Shown here piece by piece: positions 7,687-16,101 of a stretch of DNA of 22,385 nt. Source of the DNA: Chrysochromulina tobinii (Eukaryota > Haptophyta > Prymnesiales > Chrysochromulinaceae); assembly GCA_001275005.1 (NCBI GenBank), contig JWZX01001582.1:1-22385 (forward strand), given 5' to 3'. Made by a program: the position numbers and the translations under genes. Positions within the stretch are counted from its first letter, which is position 1. Every line of letters begins with the position of its first letter. The notes under the pieces were generated by a model. That model did no database searches. It had not been told where the DNA came from and saw only the letters and a list, made by a program, of their open reading frames with translations.

Positions 7687-9267
7687 ATGACGTCGCACGA
7701 CGGTCACCCGAGCTGCATCCCGCCGAATCTCGGATCCTCGGGCGCGCTGACTATCGAGTCGTGGGAGTCATGTCGCGGGACGACCCTCTTCCAGGAATTG
7801 ACCAATAACACTGGCTGCTGCATGGCGACAGGCAAGCCCGGCGTATGCGACCTGTGCTCGCACGTCTTTACGTGCGCAAAGCCCAACACAAGTCCCTTCG
7901 CGTGGGGCATCGTGGTCGCGCTCATCGGCGACATCTTGATCTCGTTTGGCCTGGCGCTCCAAAAGGTGGCGCACAATAAGGTTGAGCAGCGGAAGGGCAG
8001 GACTCTGCTGTCAGAGAACGGGCAAACTTCGGACGGGCTGCCGGTGAAAAAGGAGCCCACGCACACGAGTGATCCGGTGTGGTGGCTCGGCGTCGCGATC
8101 CAGATCGTCTCCGAGGTGGGCAACTTTGCGGCCTACGGCGATCCGAGCACGCCTGCGGCGGTCGTCGCCTCGCTCGGCTGCATCTCGGTGATCGCCAACT
8201 GGGCCATCTCAGCCTTCTGGCTCAAGGAGGGCCTTCGCTTGCGCGACGTCTTCGGCGTCGCCCTCGTGGTCCTCGGCGTCGTCCTCATCATCGTCTTCGT
8301 GCCAAAAGATCCCGTGGGCGGCACGCTGAATCTGCTCCCGTGCCCGATCGTCTTCGTGTTGGGAAACGTGTCGGAGCATACGTGCGAGTATCCGGCGTCG
8401 TGGCCCATCGGCGACACCTTCAGCTCGCCGCACGCGACCGGCGTCGCTGTATGCGAGAGGCGCGGGCTGCTCGCCGTCGGCTCCATCTACTTTTATTTCG
8501 TACAGCCCATCTGGCTCGTCTTCATGTGCCTCAGTCTCGCGCTGCTGGCATGGCTGCTCGTCTACACGCGCCGTTACAAGCCCAAGAATTTCCTGCCGTA
8601 CATCGGGATCGCGGACATCATGGGCGGCTACACAGTGTGCTCCGCCGTCTGCGTCTCCTCCTTCTTTTTCGAACGCATCATCGCGAAACAGAACATTTAC
8701 GTGGGGGCCGAGCCCGCCCTGTGGGTGGCCATCATCGTGCTCGCGGCCACATGTGTGCTGCAGCTGCAGTTCATCAACAGCGCGCTCGCTCTGAACGACG
8801 CGGGCGTGGTGATCCCAACGCACTACGTCCTCTTTACGATCGTCTCCATCATTTGCCCCTCGGTACTCTACCAACAACTGACTCTCGACCCCGAGTTGTT
8901 GCCCATGTCGCCGATGCTCATGCTCTTCATGTTCCTCTTTGGAGTCGCGGCATGCTTTGGCGGCGTGTGGCTCATCGTAGCTGGCAAGAAGCCACAAGTG
9001 GCCGCAAAGCCAGGGGGCACCACCGAGCACGGTGGCGCCCTCGCGGGTGTCGAGCTCGAGAGCGTGGGGGAGGGGGATTCGGTGGTTACGGATTCGGAGT
9101 CCGCCAACGGCTCCCCTAACGGCTCTCCGAAGCGTAAGCCGCTGCCGCAGGAGCAAACGCCGCAGACGCCGCCGCCGCAGATACCAGCTGAGCCGGGAGG
9201 TTCCCGCAGCAGGCGAGCTGCAGGTGAGATGAACGGCGGCGGCGACACCATCAGCGATGCTATCTGA
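7687..9267 (+). CDS. NIPA-type magnesium transporter
   Basis: 526 residues from ATG 7687. Residues about 70-430 carry roughly nine hydrophobic segments of the NIPA family (drug/metabolite-transporter fold), Mg2+ and divalent-cation transporters of plasma membrane and endosomes. Landmarks are WGIVVALIGDILISFGLALQK, SEVGNFAAYGDPSTPAAVVA with LGCISVIANW, FWLKEGLRLRDVFGVALVVLG, and late LQFINSALALNDAGVVIPTHY. The N-terminus is unusual: about 70 residues before helix 1 with seven Cys and an NNT sequon. A roughly 64-residue insert follows VFVPKDP where relatives have a short loop; it may be an unspliced intron (8314-8505). The C-terminal about 95 residues are Gly/Ser/Pro-rich, probably a cytoplasmic disordered tail. 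Substrate is inferred from the family. Confidence 0.85.
   Translation: MTSHDGHPSCIPPNLGSSGALTIESWESCRGTTLFQELTNNTGCCMATGKPGVCDLCSHVFTCAKPNTSPFAWGIVVALIGDILISFGLALQKVAHNKVEQRKGRTLLSENGQTSDGLPVKKEPTHTSDPVWWLGVAIQIVSEVGNFAAYGDPSTPAAVVASLGCISVIANWAISAFWLKEGLRLRDVFGVALVVLGVVLIIVFVPKDPVGGTLNLLPCPIVFVLGNVSEHTCEYPASWPIGDTFSSPHATGVAVCERRGLLAVGSIYFYFVQPIWLVFMCLSLALLAWLLVYTRRYKPKNFLPYIGIADIMGGYTVCSAVCVSSFFFERIIAKQNIYVGAEPALWVAIIVLAATCVLQLQFINSALALNDAGVVIPTHYVLFTIVSIICPSVLYQQLTLDPELLPMSPMLMLFMFLFGVAACFGGVWLIVAGKKPQVAAKPGGTTEHGGALAGVELESVGEGDSVVTDSESANGSPNGSPKRKPLPQEQTPQTPPPQIPAEPGGSRSRRAAGEMNGGGDTISDAI
8314..8505 (+). other. Candidate in-frame intron (or exitron) in NIPA gene
   Basis: Donor gtgggc at 8314 and acceptor tttatttcgtacag ending at 8505 bound 192 nt, a multiple of three, with both ends in phase 0 and no internal stop. 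Removal would join VFVPKDP to PIWLVFMCLSLALL, matching the short loop of NIPA relatives. The acceptor has a pyrimidine-rich lead (ctacttttatttcgtacag). Confidence 0.45.
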
Positions 9268-10429
9268 CTCGCACTCCTATTTCTCCGCAGCACTCTCGGG
9301 AGAAGGCAGCAGGGCAGCAGTGCTCGCTGGGCTGCCGGTGGCGTTGGCCGGTGCGATTTGTGTGACCCGAAAGTTCAGATGCGCTACAGATGTAACGACG
9401 CCGCCGCCTCCGGCGCGGCGGCGTCACTCTCCCGCGGGCGAAGCGTCAGCGAGTTTATGCCAGATCCGAAGCCCGCGCGGGTTCGGATCGTCGTGTGTGC
9501 TGTGTCGAAGCATCGGACCGCCGCCCAGGAGCCTCGCGCGAGGCGGCCGGATCCGCATCCGATCCGCTCGGCTCCAGAAGGCTCGACACGTGTGCCTGTT
9601 CGCATGTCTCGAGTTCCGAGTTCCCAACTCAGCCGGTTGTCGAACGGGGTCTCGAATTGATTACATATGTATTCCATGCTCTACCCGTGCGAGTCCGGTC
9701 CACACTACATAGGCTCATACGATATTCCGTTCGCTTCGACCGTCCGCGGTCCGGTTTCGGCTGCTGGGGCCTGCGCGCCCCGCGGCTACCACGCATCGAG
9801 CGTATCGTCTCGGCCGCCATTCGCTCGGCGTCGGGCTCGGGGTCCCGGCGGCTCCCACCGCCGGCGCCGCCCCGCCCGTCGCGCGTCGGGCGCGGGCCCG
9901 CGGGCACCTCCAGAGCCGCGGGGGGTCGCTTGTTCGTGCGGGGGCGCGGGCGAGTCCGGACGACCTTAGGCGGCTCAGGGCACCGCCGGCGGGGTCCGGG
10001 ACCCGGCGCGGCGGCGCGGCGGGGGCCGCGCATCGCAATTCGCACGTGCCGGCTGCCGCGATCCGGGCCGCCCGGCCCGCGGCCCCGGCCGCCATCCATG
10101 CCGCCATGGCCATCCCATCCCTAGAGCCGAGCACCAAAAATGGACGCGTGCCCTTCACTCAAGTGGTGTTCTACGGTACTTATTCTCCATGGGGATGAGA
10201 CTCTAAATTGGGTCCGGTTCGTGACCCGGGTCCCGGCGCGCGCCCTGTGCGGCTGGCCCGGCTGACTGCCACGCCCCAGCGCAGGGCGGGAACACGCGCG
10301 CTCGGCCGCCACCTCGCCGAAGCACACATGCGTCACGCGCCGCACAGTGCGGCTAGCTGCCGCCTCTGCGCGATGCCATACGCGCCTGGACATACGCGCC
10401 AGCAGGCGCCGGCGGCTGGACCGGCGGCG
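9268..10429. other. Long gene-poor spacer with palindromes and GC-extreme island
   Basis: 1162 bp between the NIPA stop and the stop of the PGDE-module gene, which point towards each other. Open frames here (for example plus-strand 9495-10124) are Arg/Pro/Gly-rich artefacts of high GC and overlap on both strands. From about 9460 to 9570 the DNA is rich in gatccg/cggatc inverted motifs. From about 9820 to 10100 it is almost only G and C, with many gcgccg and ccgcgg words. After 10100 it returns to ordinary composition. I see no rRNA, tRNA or known ncRNA signature. Confidence 0.55.
9463..9489. repeat. Imperfect palindrome / hairpin
   Basis: gatccgaa (9463-9470) pairs with ttcggatc (9482-9489) around the self-complementary core cccgcgcggg (9472-9481), with one bulged G at 9471. 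Another perfect palindrome, gcctcgcgcgaggc, follows at 9531-9544. Either could fold in RNA or DNA, about 200-280 bp downstream of the NIPA stop. Confidence 0.65.
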
Positions 10430-11125
10430 TCACTGCTGCGCACACGATCCGTCTGAGGGGTTGACGACGATGTCATCAGTGAGGCAATTGCGTTCCACCA
10501 TGTGCTTCGGGCCCGCTCGTGTCATGATCGAGTACGTGTCGCCCTCGGTCTCGTGTTCCATGACCTTGCCGTACGTCCAAGAGCCGTCCGAGCGCGTCAC
10601 CTGCACGAGCTGCCCTACGTGGAAGTCACCCGCTGGGTTGCCAAAGCCCTCAGGCGGACCCATTGAGAAGAGTGACTGAGAGGGCGCCCAGTCGGTGCTG
10701 CGCGACTTCCCCGAGCTGCTGCCCTTGTACGCCGGGATGTTCATCTCTCGGTATTTGTCTTTTGAGGCGGGCGCAGGCGCGGGCGCGGGCGCGGGCGCCT
10801 CCTCTGCCGCGGGCACATCTATCGTTAGCTCCATACCCGGCTCGCAGCCATCAGGCACGCAAATATTGAAGGCTTTGCCGTCGAACTCGACGGTGAACTC
10901 ATCGCCGGGGTAGCAGCCGTCGGGGACGACGATGGTTACCTGCTGCGCCGCGCTGCCACCGCCACCGCCGTCCTCAGCGGGCGGCAGGTCGATTGAGAGA
11001 TTTATCTCATCACCTGGACCACAGCCGTCGGGGCACACGACCGTGAGCGTTGTCCCCTCGTATTCTAGGGTGAACTCGTCTCCCGCGTAAATGCCGTCGG
11101 GCACGGCCACCGTCACCTCGGTCAT
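10430..11125 (-). CDS. Protein with duplicated PDG-x-PGDE module and Tudor/SH3-like C-terminus
   Basis: 231 residues from the ATG at 11125. Residues 3-44 and 63-103 are two copies of one module, each a doublet of VPDG-x-Y-x-GDEF and PDGC-x-PG (VTVAVPDGIYAGDEFTLEY / CPDGCGPGDEINLSI and VTIVVPDGCYPGDEFTVEF / VPDGCEPGMELTID). A Glu-Ala-Pro linker (about 108-120) and a Lys/Ser-rich stretch follow. Residues 168-220 (FHVGQLVQVTRSDGSWTYGK to ERNCLTDDIV) look like a small Tudor/SH3-type barrel. Both parts are, from memory, recurrent in algal and other protist proteins without known function. No signal peptide or membrane segment is present. A role in binding other proteins is plausible but unproven. 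Confidence 0.8.
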   Translation of the reverse strand: MTEVTVAVPDGIYAGDEFTLEYEGTTLTVVCPDGCGPGDEINLSIDLPPAEDGGGGGSAAQQVTIVVPDGCYPGDEFTVEFDGKAFNICVPDGCEPGMELTIDVPAAEEAPAPAPAPAPASKDKYREMNIPAYKGSSSGKSRSTDWAPSQSLFSMGPPEGFGNPAGDFHVGQLVQVTRSDGSWTYGKVMEHETEGDTYSIMTRAGPKHMVERNCLTDDIVVNPSDGSCAQQ

Positions 11126-11382
11126 CGCGGCCCCCCACACGCGACCACGCAAGAGGAAACACTCGCTGTTCCTGTCACGCCTGCTTCGTTGCCGCGCGCC
11201 CTGGAGAAGTCTTCAGTACTCGTTCGTCAGTTTCGTCGCCCAAGTCCTCGCTCTCTCGGGCTGCTCAATGGATGCTATTTGCTAATCTGACTCACACAGG
11301 TCACGTGCCTCTCCCACGAGCCACGTCCCAGCGCACAGGGTGATCCCTGCATGGATCCCTGCCGCCGTGATGGCAAAATGTT
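11126..11382. promoter_or_regulatory. Upstream region of PGDE-module gene
   Basis: 257 bp between two minus-strand genes. It includes a CACGTG G-box/E-box at 11302-11307 within gtcacgtgcc, about 180 bp upstream of the downstream gene's ATG. No ORF with family resemblance is seen. Confidence 0.35.
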
Positions 11383-13188
11383 CTATTTCCAGACCCCACC
11401 GCGACCGAGTGCCCACCGATCCTCGACATCGTCAGTAATGTAGGCCTTGCGCTGGACGAAGACGGGCGGAACGACCATCTCGGAACATTGCATCTTTGGA
11501 GAGAGGCTCTGGCGGCAGCCTTCGTCATCATCCTCGTCAAGTCTCTCGAGAAAGCCCGCGCGCCCACAGCACACGAGCCGCCTGCCAAGGCGCGAGAGGC
11601 AGCCTGCGCTCTCACGCACGCGATACGGTCGCGTCCCCGGCGTGCCACCCGTCGCGCGCGCTGCGTCCCTCCTCGGGGTAGCGACGGAGGACGCGCCTTC
11701 CTGGGCGCCTTCCTTGGTGGGAAAGGAGGAGGACACTTCATCTTCCTCCTCCTCATCAAAACCCGACCCAGGGCCCGAATCAGCCACCTCGGCCGGCGCG
11801 ACCAAGATCGTCGGAGGCAGCTCCTCCTCCTGCTGGCGCGGCTCGTCGGGCACGGGCGGCCAAAGGCACGCGTCACCCCCAATCGCACCCGCCTCCGAGG
11901 AAGGAAAGGCGTGCTCGATACGGCGCTCCGCCGATGGATATGTCTTACCGTCGACCGTGAAATGGCGCACCGCCGTCGAGCAGTCGCCGCTGCTGCCACC
12001 ATTCGACACGCCGTGACCATCAGTGCTGCTGCTGCTGCTGCTGCTCGCCCGTACGAGTGGCAGGTCGTCCGGCGCGTCCGCTGGCGGCGGCGCGGGCGAT
12101 GGCGTGTCAGATGCGCGCGGCGTGTTCGTTGGCGTGTTGCACGGAGTATGGGGCGCGTTCGGAGGCCTGTCCGCCGGGCATGGCGGCGGTACCAAGCACT
12201 TGTCGCGCGCAAAGGCGAAGGCGTCCTCCTCCTTGGTGAAGACAGCGTGCGGCTGGCTGGGCTTACCCATGGCGAGGATCATGCTCACCGCGGAGCGCGT
12301 CATCATCGCTGAGAGGACGATCGCGAAGCCGTGCGACAGCTTCCGTAACTTGTCAGATCTCGTCTGATTCCATTCGGAGATCTGCTTGAGGTGCGCGCGC
12401 GAGGGTAGATTTGCACACCGCACGTCGAAGAACGACGTGAAAGGCTCCCCGTGCAAGAGCGCCGCGTCCACCGCCGCGAGCATGCGATCGATGCTCGATG
12501 CGTCGATCGCCTTCCTGACGAACCGCAAGCACAGGCGGGGCAGCGGCAGCGCCGGGTGCTGCTCCAATGAAAGCTGGCCGAAGCCAAACTCGATCGGGCC
12601 CACCAGCGTCGCCAGCGCGCGCGGCTGTGGCGCGGCGGGTGCGATCGGCGCGGCCGCTGCCGCGACAGGGAGAGCAGAAGCCTCGCCGATCACTGCTGCT
12701 GCTACGGCGGCGCACGCTGCCACGACCGCGGCCGTGGGGGCAGTCGGCAGCTTATCCTCCTCTTCGACCTCGTGTGGCGGCTCCTCCTCCTCCTCAGCCT
12801 CCTCTACATCGTACGCACTAGGGCCTTCGCTCATCTCGTCGGGGACGGCCGGCCCCAGCATGCGTGAGTACCCGGGTCGCAGCGCTGGCAGGCTCATGGG
12901 ACGCCTCGTCGGCCTTGGCTTCCGATGGACGCGCCCGTGCCCCATGGGCAAGGCCACCGCCTCGCTGCGGCCGACCAGCAATGCCGCTGCCTGCACGTCC
13001 AGATCGAGCAGCCTCGGCCCCTTGTGCGCCTTTGGCCTGAATTGCTCCACTCGTGCCCGCGCTTTGGGGCTGCCGCTCTGCATGGTGACATCCGTGCGCC
13101 TCAGGCCGAGAACGCCCTTCAAGCCGGCTTGGATGGCGGATCTCACTTGCGCTTGCATGTTCGGATCGCTCGTCGTTGGGCCTGCCAT
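11383..13188 (-). CDS. Large disordered protein with a STAS-like domain
   Basis: 601 residues from the ATG at 13188. Only one folded domain is evident, at about 215-331: RLCLRFVRKAIDASSIDRML, DAALLHGEPFTSFFDVRCAN, SEWNQTRSDKLRKLSHGFAI, VLSAMMTRSAVSMILAMGKP and TKEEDAFAFARDKC. The strand-helix order and the pattern 'FDVR... w... A.v... R....il.. p. ..vf...eeA..fa' resemble the STAS/SpoIIAA-like fold, which mediates regulatory protein or nucleotide binding; I base this on pattern, not a database match. Flanks are disordered: an acidic run (128-145), Ala-rich (152-190), Thr/Pro-rich (346-372), poly-Ser (382-388) and another acidic run (478-484). A CC pair near 540-541 next to basic residues could be palmitoylated. 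The gene is divergent with the kinase gene. Confidence 0.72.
   Translation of the reverse strand: MAGPTTSDPNMQAQVRSAIQAGLKGVLGLRRTDVTMQSGSPKARARVEQFRPKAHKGPRLLDLDVQAAALLVGRSEAVALPMGHGRVHRKPRPTRRPMSLPALRPGYSRMLGPAVPDEMSEGPSAYDVEEAEEEEEPPHEVEEEDKLPTAPTAAVVAACAAVAAAVIGEASALPVAAAAAPIAPAAPQPRALATLVGPIEFGFGQLSLEQHPALPLPRLCLRFVRKAIDASSIDRMLAAVDAALLHGEPFTSFFDVRCANLPSRAHLKQISEWNQTRSDKLRKLSHGFAIVLSAMMTRSAVSMILAMGKPSQPHAVFTKEEDAFAFARDKCLVPPPCPADRPPNAPHTPCNTPTNTPRASDTPSPAPPPADAPDDLPLVRASSSSSSSTDGHGVSNGGSSGDCSTAVRHFTVDGKTYPSAERRIEHAFPSSEAGAIGGDACLWPPVPDEPRQQEEELPPTILVAPAEVADSGPGSGFDEEEEDEVSSSFPTKEGAQEGASSVATPRRDAARATGGTPGTRPYRVRESAGCLSRLGRRLVCCGRAGFLERLDEDDDEGCRQSLSPKMQCSEMVVPPVFVQRKAYITDDVEDRWALGRGGVWK
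12025..12045. repeat. (gct)7 trinucleotide repeat
   Basis: Seven gct units on the plus strand, read as agc codons on the minus strand, encode the poly-Ser run of the STAS-like protein. It is a likely length-polymorphic site. Confidence 0.85.
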
Positions 13189-13329
13189 TGGTCCGTAGGA
13201 AGGAGTTTGCGACGGAGCCCGACAGAGACCGTCCCTGTTCTCGGTCAGGCGCGCGGCGCGCGGCGGCGCGAGGAGCCTTGGGAATACGACGGGATGCCGC
13301 CAAAAAGATGCAGAAAGGAAGTCAATTAA
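13189..13329. promoter_or_regulatory. Divergent promoter, STAS-like protein / NAK-type kinase
   Basis: Only 141 bp separate the two ATGs, so promoter elements must be shared or overlapping. The centre is very GC-rich (gcgcgcggcgcgcggcggcgcg near 13250-13270), while the kinase side is A-rich (ccaaaaagatgcagaaagg). No specific factor site is convincing. Confidence 0.4.
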
Positions 13330-15657
13330 ATGTCATCAAAAGTCACGGAGGAAATCAGATGGACCCCGGGCACTGCTCCCGCCCCCGTCCCCTCTCGCCC
13401 GGCCCAGTTTGTGGGCACTTCCCTGTTGTGTCTTAACGTGAACGTGAACCCTGATGGATCCCCTGATGTGGGAATTCCCGAACGTGCTTTCTCAATGCCG
13501 ACACGAATGCTCGATTCGTCGGCCGACGACGTATCGATTACGGACGAGTCCGAGAAACTCTCCTCCAAAGGCAAGGCCGCTGCCATGCTATCGAAGACGC
13601 TCAAGGAGTGCGTGGTCATCGGACGCCGCGCGCGCTTCTCGTGGCGCCGAATGCGTGCGGGCGTCCTTGTCTTCAAAGAGTCGCGCGAGATGGGCGGCGG
13701 CCAGCGCGTATTCGCCATCGGGAAGAAGCTGGGCGAAGGCGGCTACTCGACCATCTGGCTGGTGCACGAGTGGCAGCCAGACGGCAGCGAGCGCCAGTAT
13801 GCGGTCAAGCGTGTCCTCGTAAACCGGAGTGACCCGGAGCAGGCGGCGGCGGTGGAGCACGAGGTGACCGTGATGCGCTCGCTGCCGCCGCACCCCAACC
13901 TGGTTGAGCTCATCGGCACGTGCAACCGCCCGCAAGTGGGCGGCGCAGGTGGCGCGAGCTCGAGTCAAGAGGAGATGTACTTGCTACTCGAGCTATGCCG
14001 CGGTGGCTCTCTTGCCGAGCTCCTGATCGCGCGTGCGGCGGAGGAGGCGCCGCTCGCGTCCTCGTTCGTGGCACGCACCTTCCGCGACATGGCGATGCCC
14101 CTCGTGCTCATGCACGCGCAGCCGCGCCCGCTCGCGCACCGCGACGTCAAGCCGGAGAACTACATCCTCTCCGACGCGGACGGGCGCTGGCGCCTGTGCG
14201 ACTTCGGCTCGACAACGGCGGACACGTTCACGTACGCGAGCGGCACGTCCGCGCACGCGGTGTCGACCGAGGAGGAGCGCATCCATAAGACCTCGACGCC
14301 GCAGTACCGCGCCCCAGAGATGTGCGACCTGCGGCGCGGCGAGACTGTCGGCATCGCCGCCGACGTGTGGGCGCTCGGCGTGAGCCTGTACAAACTCCTC
14401 TTCTTGCGCGACCTATTCGGCGCCGCAGGCGAAGAGCGCCTAGGGATCCTCAACTTTGACCCGGCCAAGAAGCTCTCGCCGGACGATTGCGCACGGCTGC
14501 GAGGCCGGCGCGCCGCCCCTGACGAGGGGTTGGGTGTGCTCTACGACTTGCTGCGTGCCTGCCTCACGCCTTCCGCATCAGCGCGCCCGCCCGCGAGCAG
14601 CCTGCTGCAGATGCTCACGAGCAGTGGCGCGCTGAGTGGCCCACGCAGCCCGCCCGGCGACGCCGCCGGCTCCGAGCACGCCCACCTCGCGGGCCGGCTC
14701 ATCCTCAGCGAGCTGCAGGTGCGCAATCTCTATCCCAAGAGCTCGAGCGGTGGCGTCAAGCCCTATGTGCTCATCACGAGTGGCGGCACGAGACGGCTCA
14801 CTCCGATCGCGCCCAAAGGAAAAGATGCGAGCTGGTCGCTCACGGTAGTCCTCTCGACCCATCTGCTCCGCCCAGTCGAGCTCACTGTCTGGGCTGCCCA
14901 CCAGCGGACTGCGCATGACTTTCTCGGCGTGGTCACGCTGCAGCCGCTCTCGCTCATCGGTGGCGCGACGCAGCCCATCACGCTGCCGCAGAAGTGGATG
15001 GCGCTCCAGCGCCGCTCCGAGCGCTCGCGCGTCTCGGGCGAAATCTGCTTCGCCCTCGAATGGTCGCCTTACACGCCCCCCCCGGCGCCGCCACAGCCGC
15101 CCAGCGCGCCGCCGCCAGGCCCACGGCCGCCGCCGCAGCAGCCAGCAGCTGCGCCGCAGCAGTCGGGCGGCGCCGGCAGCTTCTGGGCGAGTGAGCCCGC
15201 TGTGGCAACAGCCGTCGCCGTGCCGCCACCACCCGCGGGTGGTGGCAACTTCGGCGACCTGCTCGGGGGCTTTGGCGCCGAAAGCGGGTTTCGCTCACCC
15301 AACGCGCCCCCGCCGTCGATACGTTTCGAGCCTAGCAGCGAGCGCTTCGAGGCGATGAGCACGCAGGCGGCACCATGGGACGCGCCCGGCATGAGCGGCT
15401 CGGCCGGCGTGGCGATCCCAGGGGACGCAGGCGCGTTTTGGGCTTCCTTTGATGCGGCACCTGTCTCACCTGTGGGGACCATCCACAGCGCTTCGATCGC
15501 ACCGCCCTTTCCCGGAGGCGGCCTGGGGCAGGACTTTGGTGGCCAGTTCTTCGCCGATCCATCGCGCGACAGCAGCGCACGGCCGCAATCGGCCCCGGTC
15601 GCGCCACCCGCACCACCAGCTGCGGCTGGTCCAGGCGCGTTTTGGGATCTACAATGA
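13330..15657 (+). CDS. NAK-family Ser/Thr kinase fused to a C2 domain
   Basis: 775 residues from ATG 13330. After an about 127-residue N-terminal leader, the kinase domain spans about 128-430. It has a glycine loop LGEGGYSTIWLV (134-145), catalytic K160 (YAVKRV), aC Glu E177, HRDVKPEN (D272), DFGS (D291) and TSTPQYRAPEM (321-331). DFGS and the GGYS loop point to the Numb-associated kinase family (AAK1/GAK/Ark1), which phosphorylates clathrin adaptors. Residues about 453-578 form a C2-like beta sandwich (AGRLILSELQVRNLY, VKPYVLITSGG, LTVWAAHQRTAHDFLGVV), but the calcium-binding Asp pairs are missing, so any lipid or protein binding would be Ca-independent. The Pro-rich tail has FGDLLGGFG (641-649) and three Gly-x-FW motifs, one being WASF (704-707), a WxxF adaptor-binding pattern. 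Endocytic control is the inferred role. Confidence 0.88.
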   Translation: MSSKVTEEIRWTPGTAPAPVPSRPAQFVGTSLLCLNVNVNPDGSPDVGIPERAFSMPTRMLDSSADDVSITDESEKLSSKGKAAAMLSKTLKECVVIGRRARFSWRRMRAGVLVFKESREMGGGQRVFAIGKKLGEGGYSTIWLVHEWQPDGSERQYAVKRVLVNRSDPEQAAAVEHEVTVMRSLPPHPNLVELIGTCNRPQVGGAGGASSSQEEMYLLLELCRGGSLAELLIARAAEEAPLASSFVARTFRDMAMPLVLMHAQPRPLAHRDVKPENYILSDADGRWRLCDFGSTTADTFTYASGTSAHAVSTEEERIHKTSTPQYRAPEMCDLRRGETVGIAADVWALGVSLYKLLFLRDLFGAAGEERLGILNFDPAKKLSPDDCARLRGRRAAPDEGLGVLYDLLRACLTPSASARPPASSLLQMLTSSGALSGPRSPPGDAAGSEHAHLAGRLILSELQVRNLYPKSSSGGVKPYVLITSGGTRRLTPIAPKGKDASWSLTVVLSTHLLRPVELTVWAAHQRTAHDFLGVVTLQPLSLIGGATQPITLPQKWMALQRRSERSRVSGEICFALEWSPYTPPPAPPQPPSAPPPGPRPPPQQPAAAPQQSGGAGSFWASEPAVATAVAVPPPPAGGGNFGDLLGGFGAESGFRSPNAPPPSIRFEPSSERFEAMSTQAAPWDAPGMSGSAGVAIPGDAGAFWASFDAAPVSPVGTIHSASIAPPFPGGGLGQDFGGQFFADPSRDSSARPQSAPVAPPAPPAAAGPGAFWDLQ

Positions 15658-16101
15658 GTCCTCGCGAGATTGGGCAGTACTCTGCGTGCTGCGAGACACG
15701 TACTGTGACGTGCACAAAGCGTACGACGACAGTGTAGTACTGACGCGGCCTCGCTCAACACAGCTCTCCCGCGCAGCTATCCAACTACGACGAGTACACA
15801 CTGTATTGACCTACGTTGTCGACGAGCGATGGTAGCATGGTATTTGTGTACGGGCTACGGCGACGCAATGCGCGCTATCGGCTTTTGAGACGCCGTCTCC
15901 GAGTGCGCTGGAGCGATTTGTGTACGGTGACGCGGTGAGTCAACATGCGTGAGTGTGGGTGCGTGTCTGGTCCGGTCCATTTTAGGTTGAAACTGACGTT
16001 GGGGGACAAGTTTTCACGAATTCTGTGGGAACTTCCGACATTAGTCGGCGCGGGCGTGCGTGCGGTGAGTAGGGGCTTTGAGACTCCTGACTCTATCAAG
16101 G
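15658..16101. other. Spacer between kinase and GH1 genes
   Basis: 444 bp holding the kinase 3' end and the GH1 promoter. A 12-bp direct repeat (atttgtgtacgg) occurs near 15841 and 15916. A small palindrome, gagacgccgtctc, lies near 15887-15899. Composition is less GC-rich than the flanking genes. No ORF or RNA gene is recognised. Confidence 0.45.

Noticed and set aside
8209-9156. Long minus-strand open frame opposite the NIPA gene
   Set aside because: The plus-strand frame has clear transporter helices; the antisense is Glu/Asp/His-rich without domain features, as expected in GC-rich DNA.
9495-10124. 209-codon plus-strand frame in the spacer
   Set aside because: Almost only Arg, Pro, Gly and Ala from G/C words, with equally long overlapping frames on the other strand; no domain or start context.
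10208-10236. ggtccggttcgtgacccgg resembling a tRNA T-arm
   Set aside because: Stem pairing fails at several positions and there is no acceptor, D-arm or anticodon arm around it.
14033-14383. Arg/Thr/Ser-rich alternative frames inside the kinase region
   Set aside because: They are shadows of the kinase frame, which carries all catalytic motifs.
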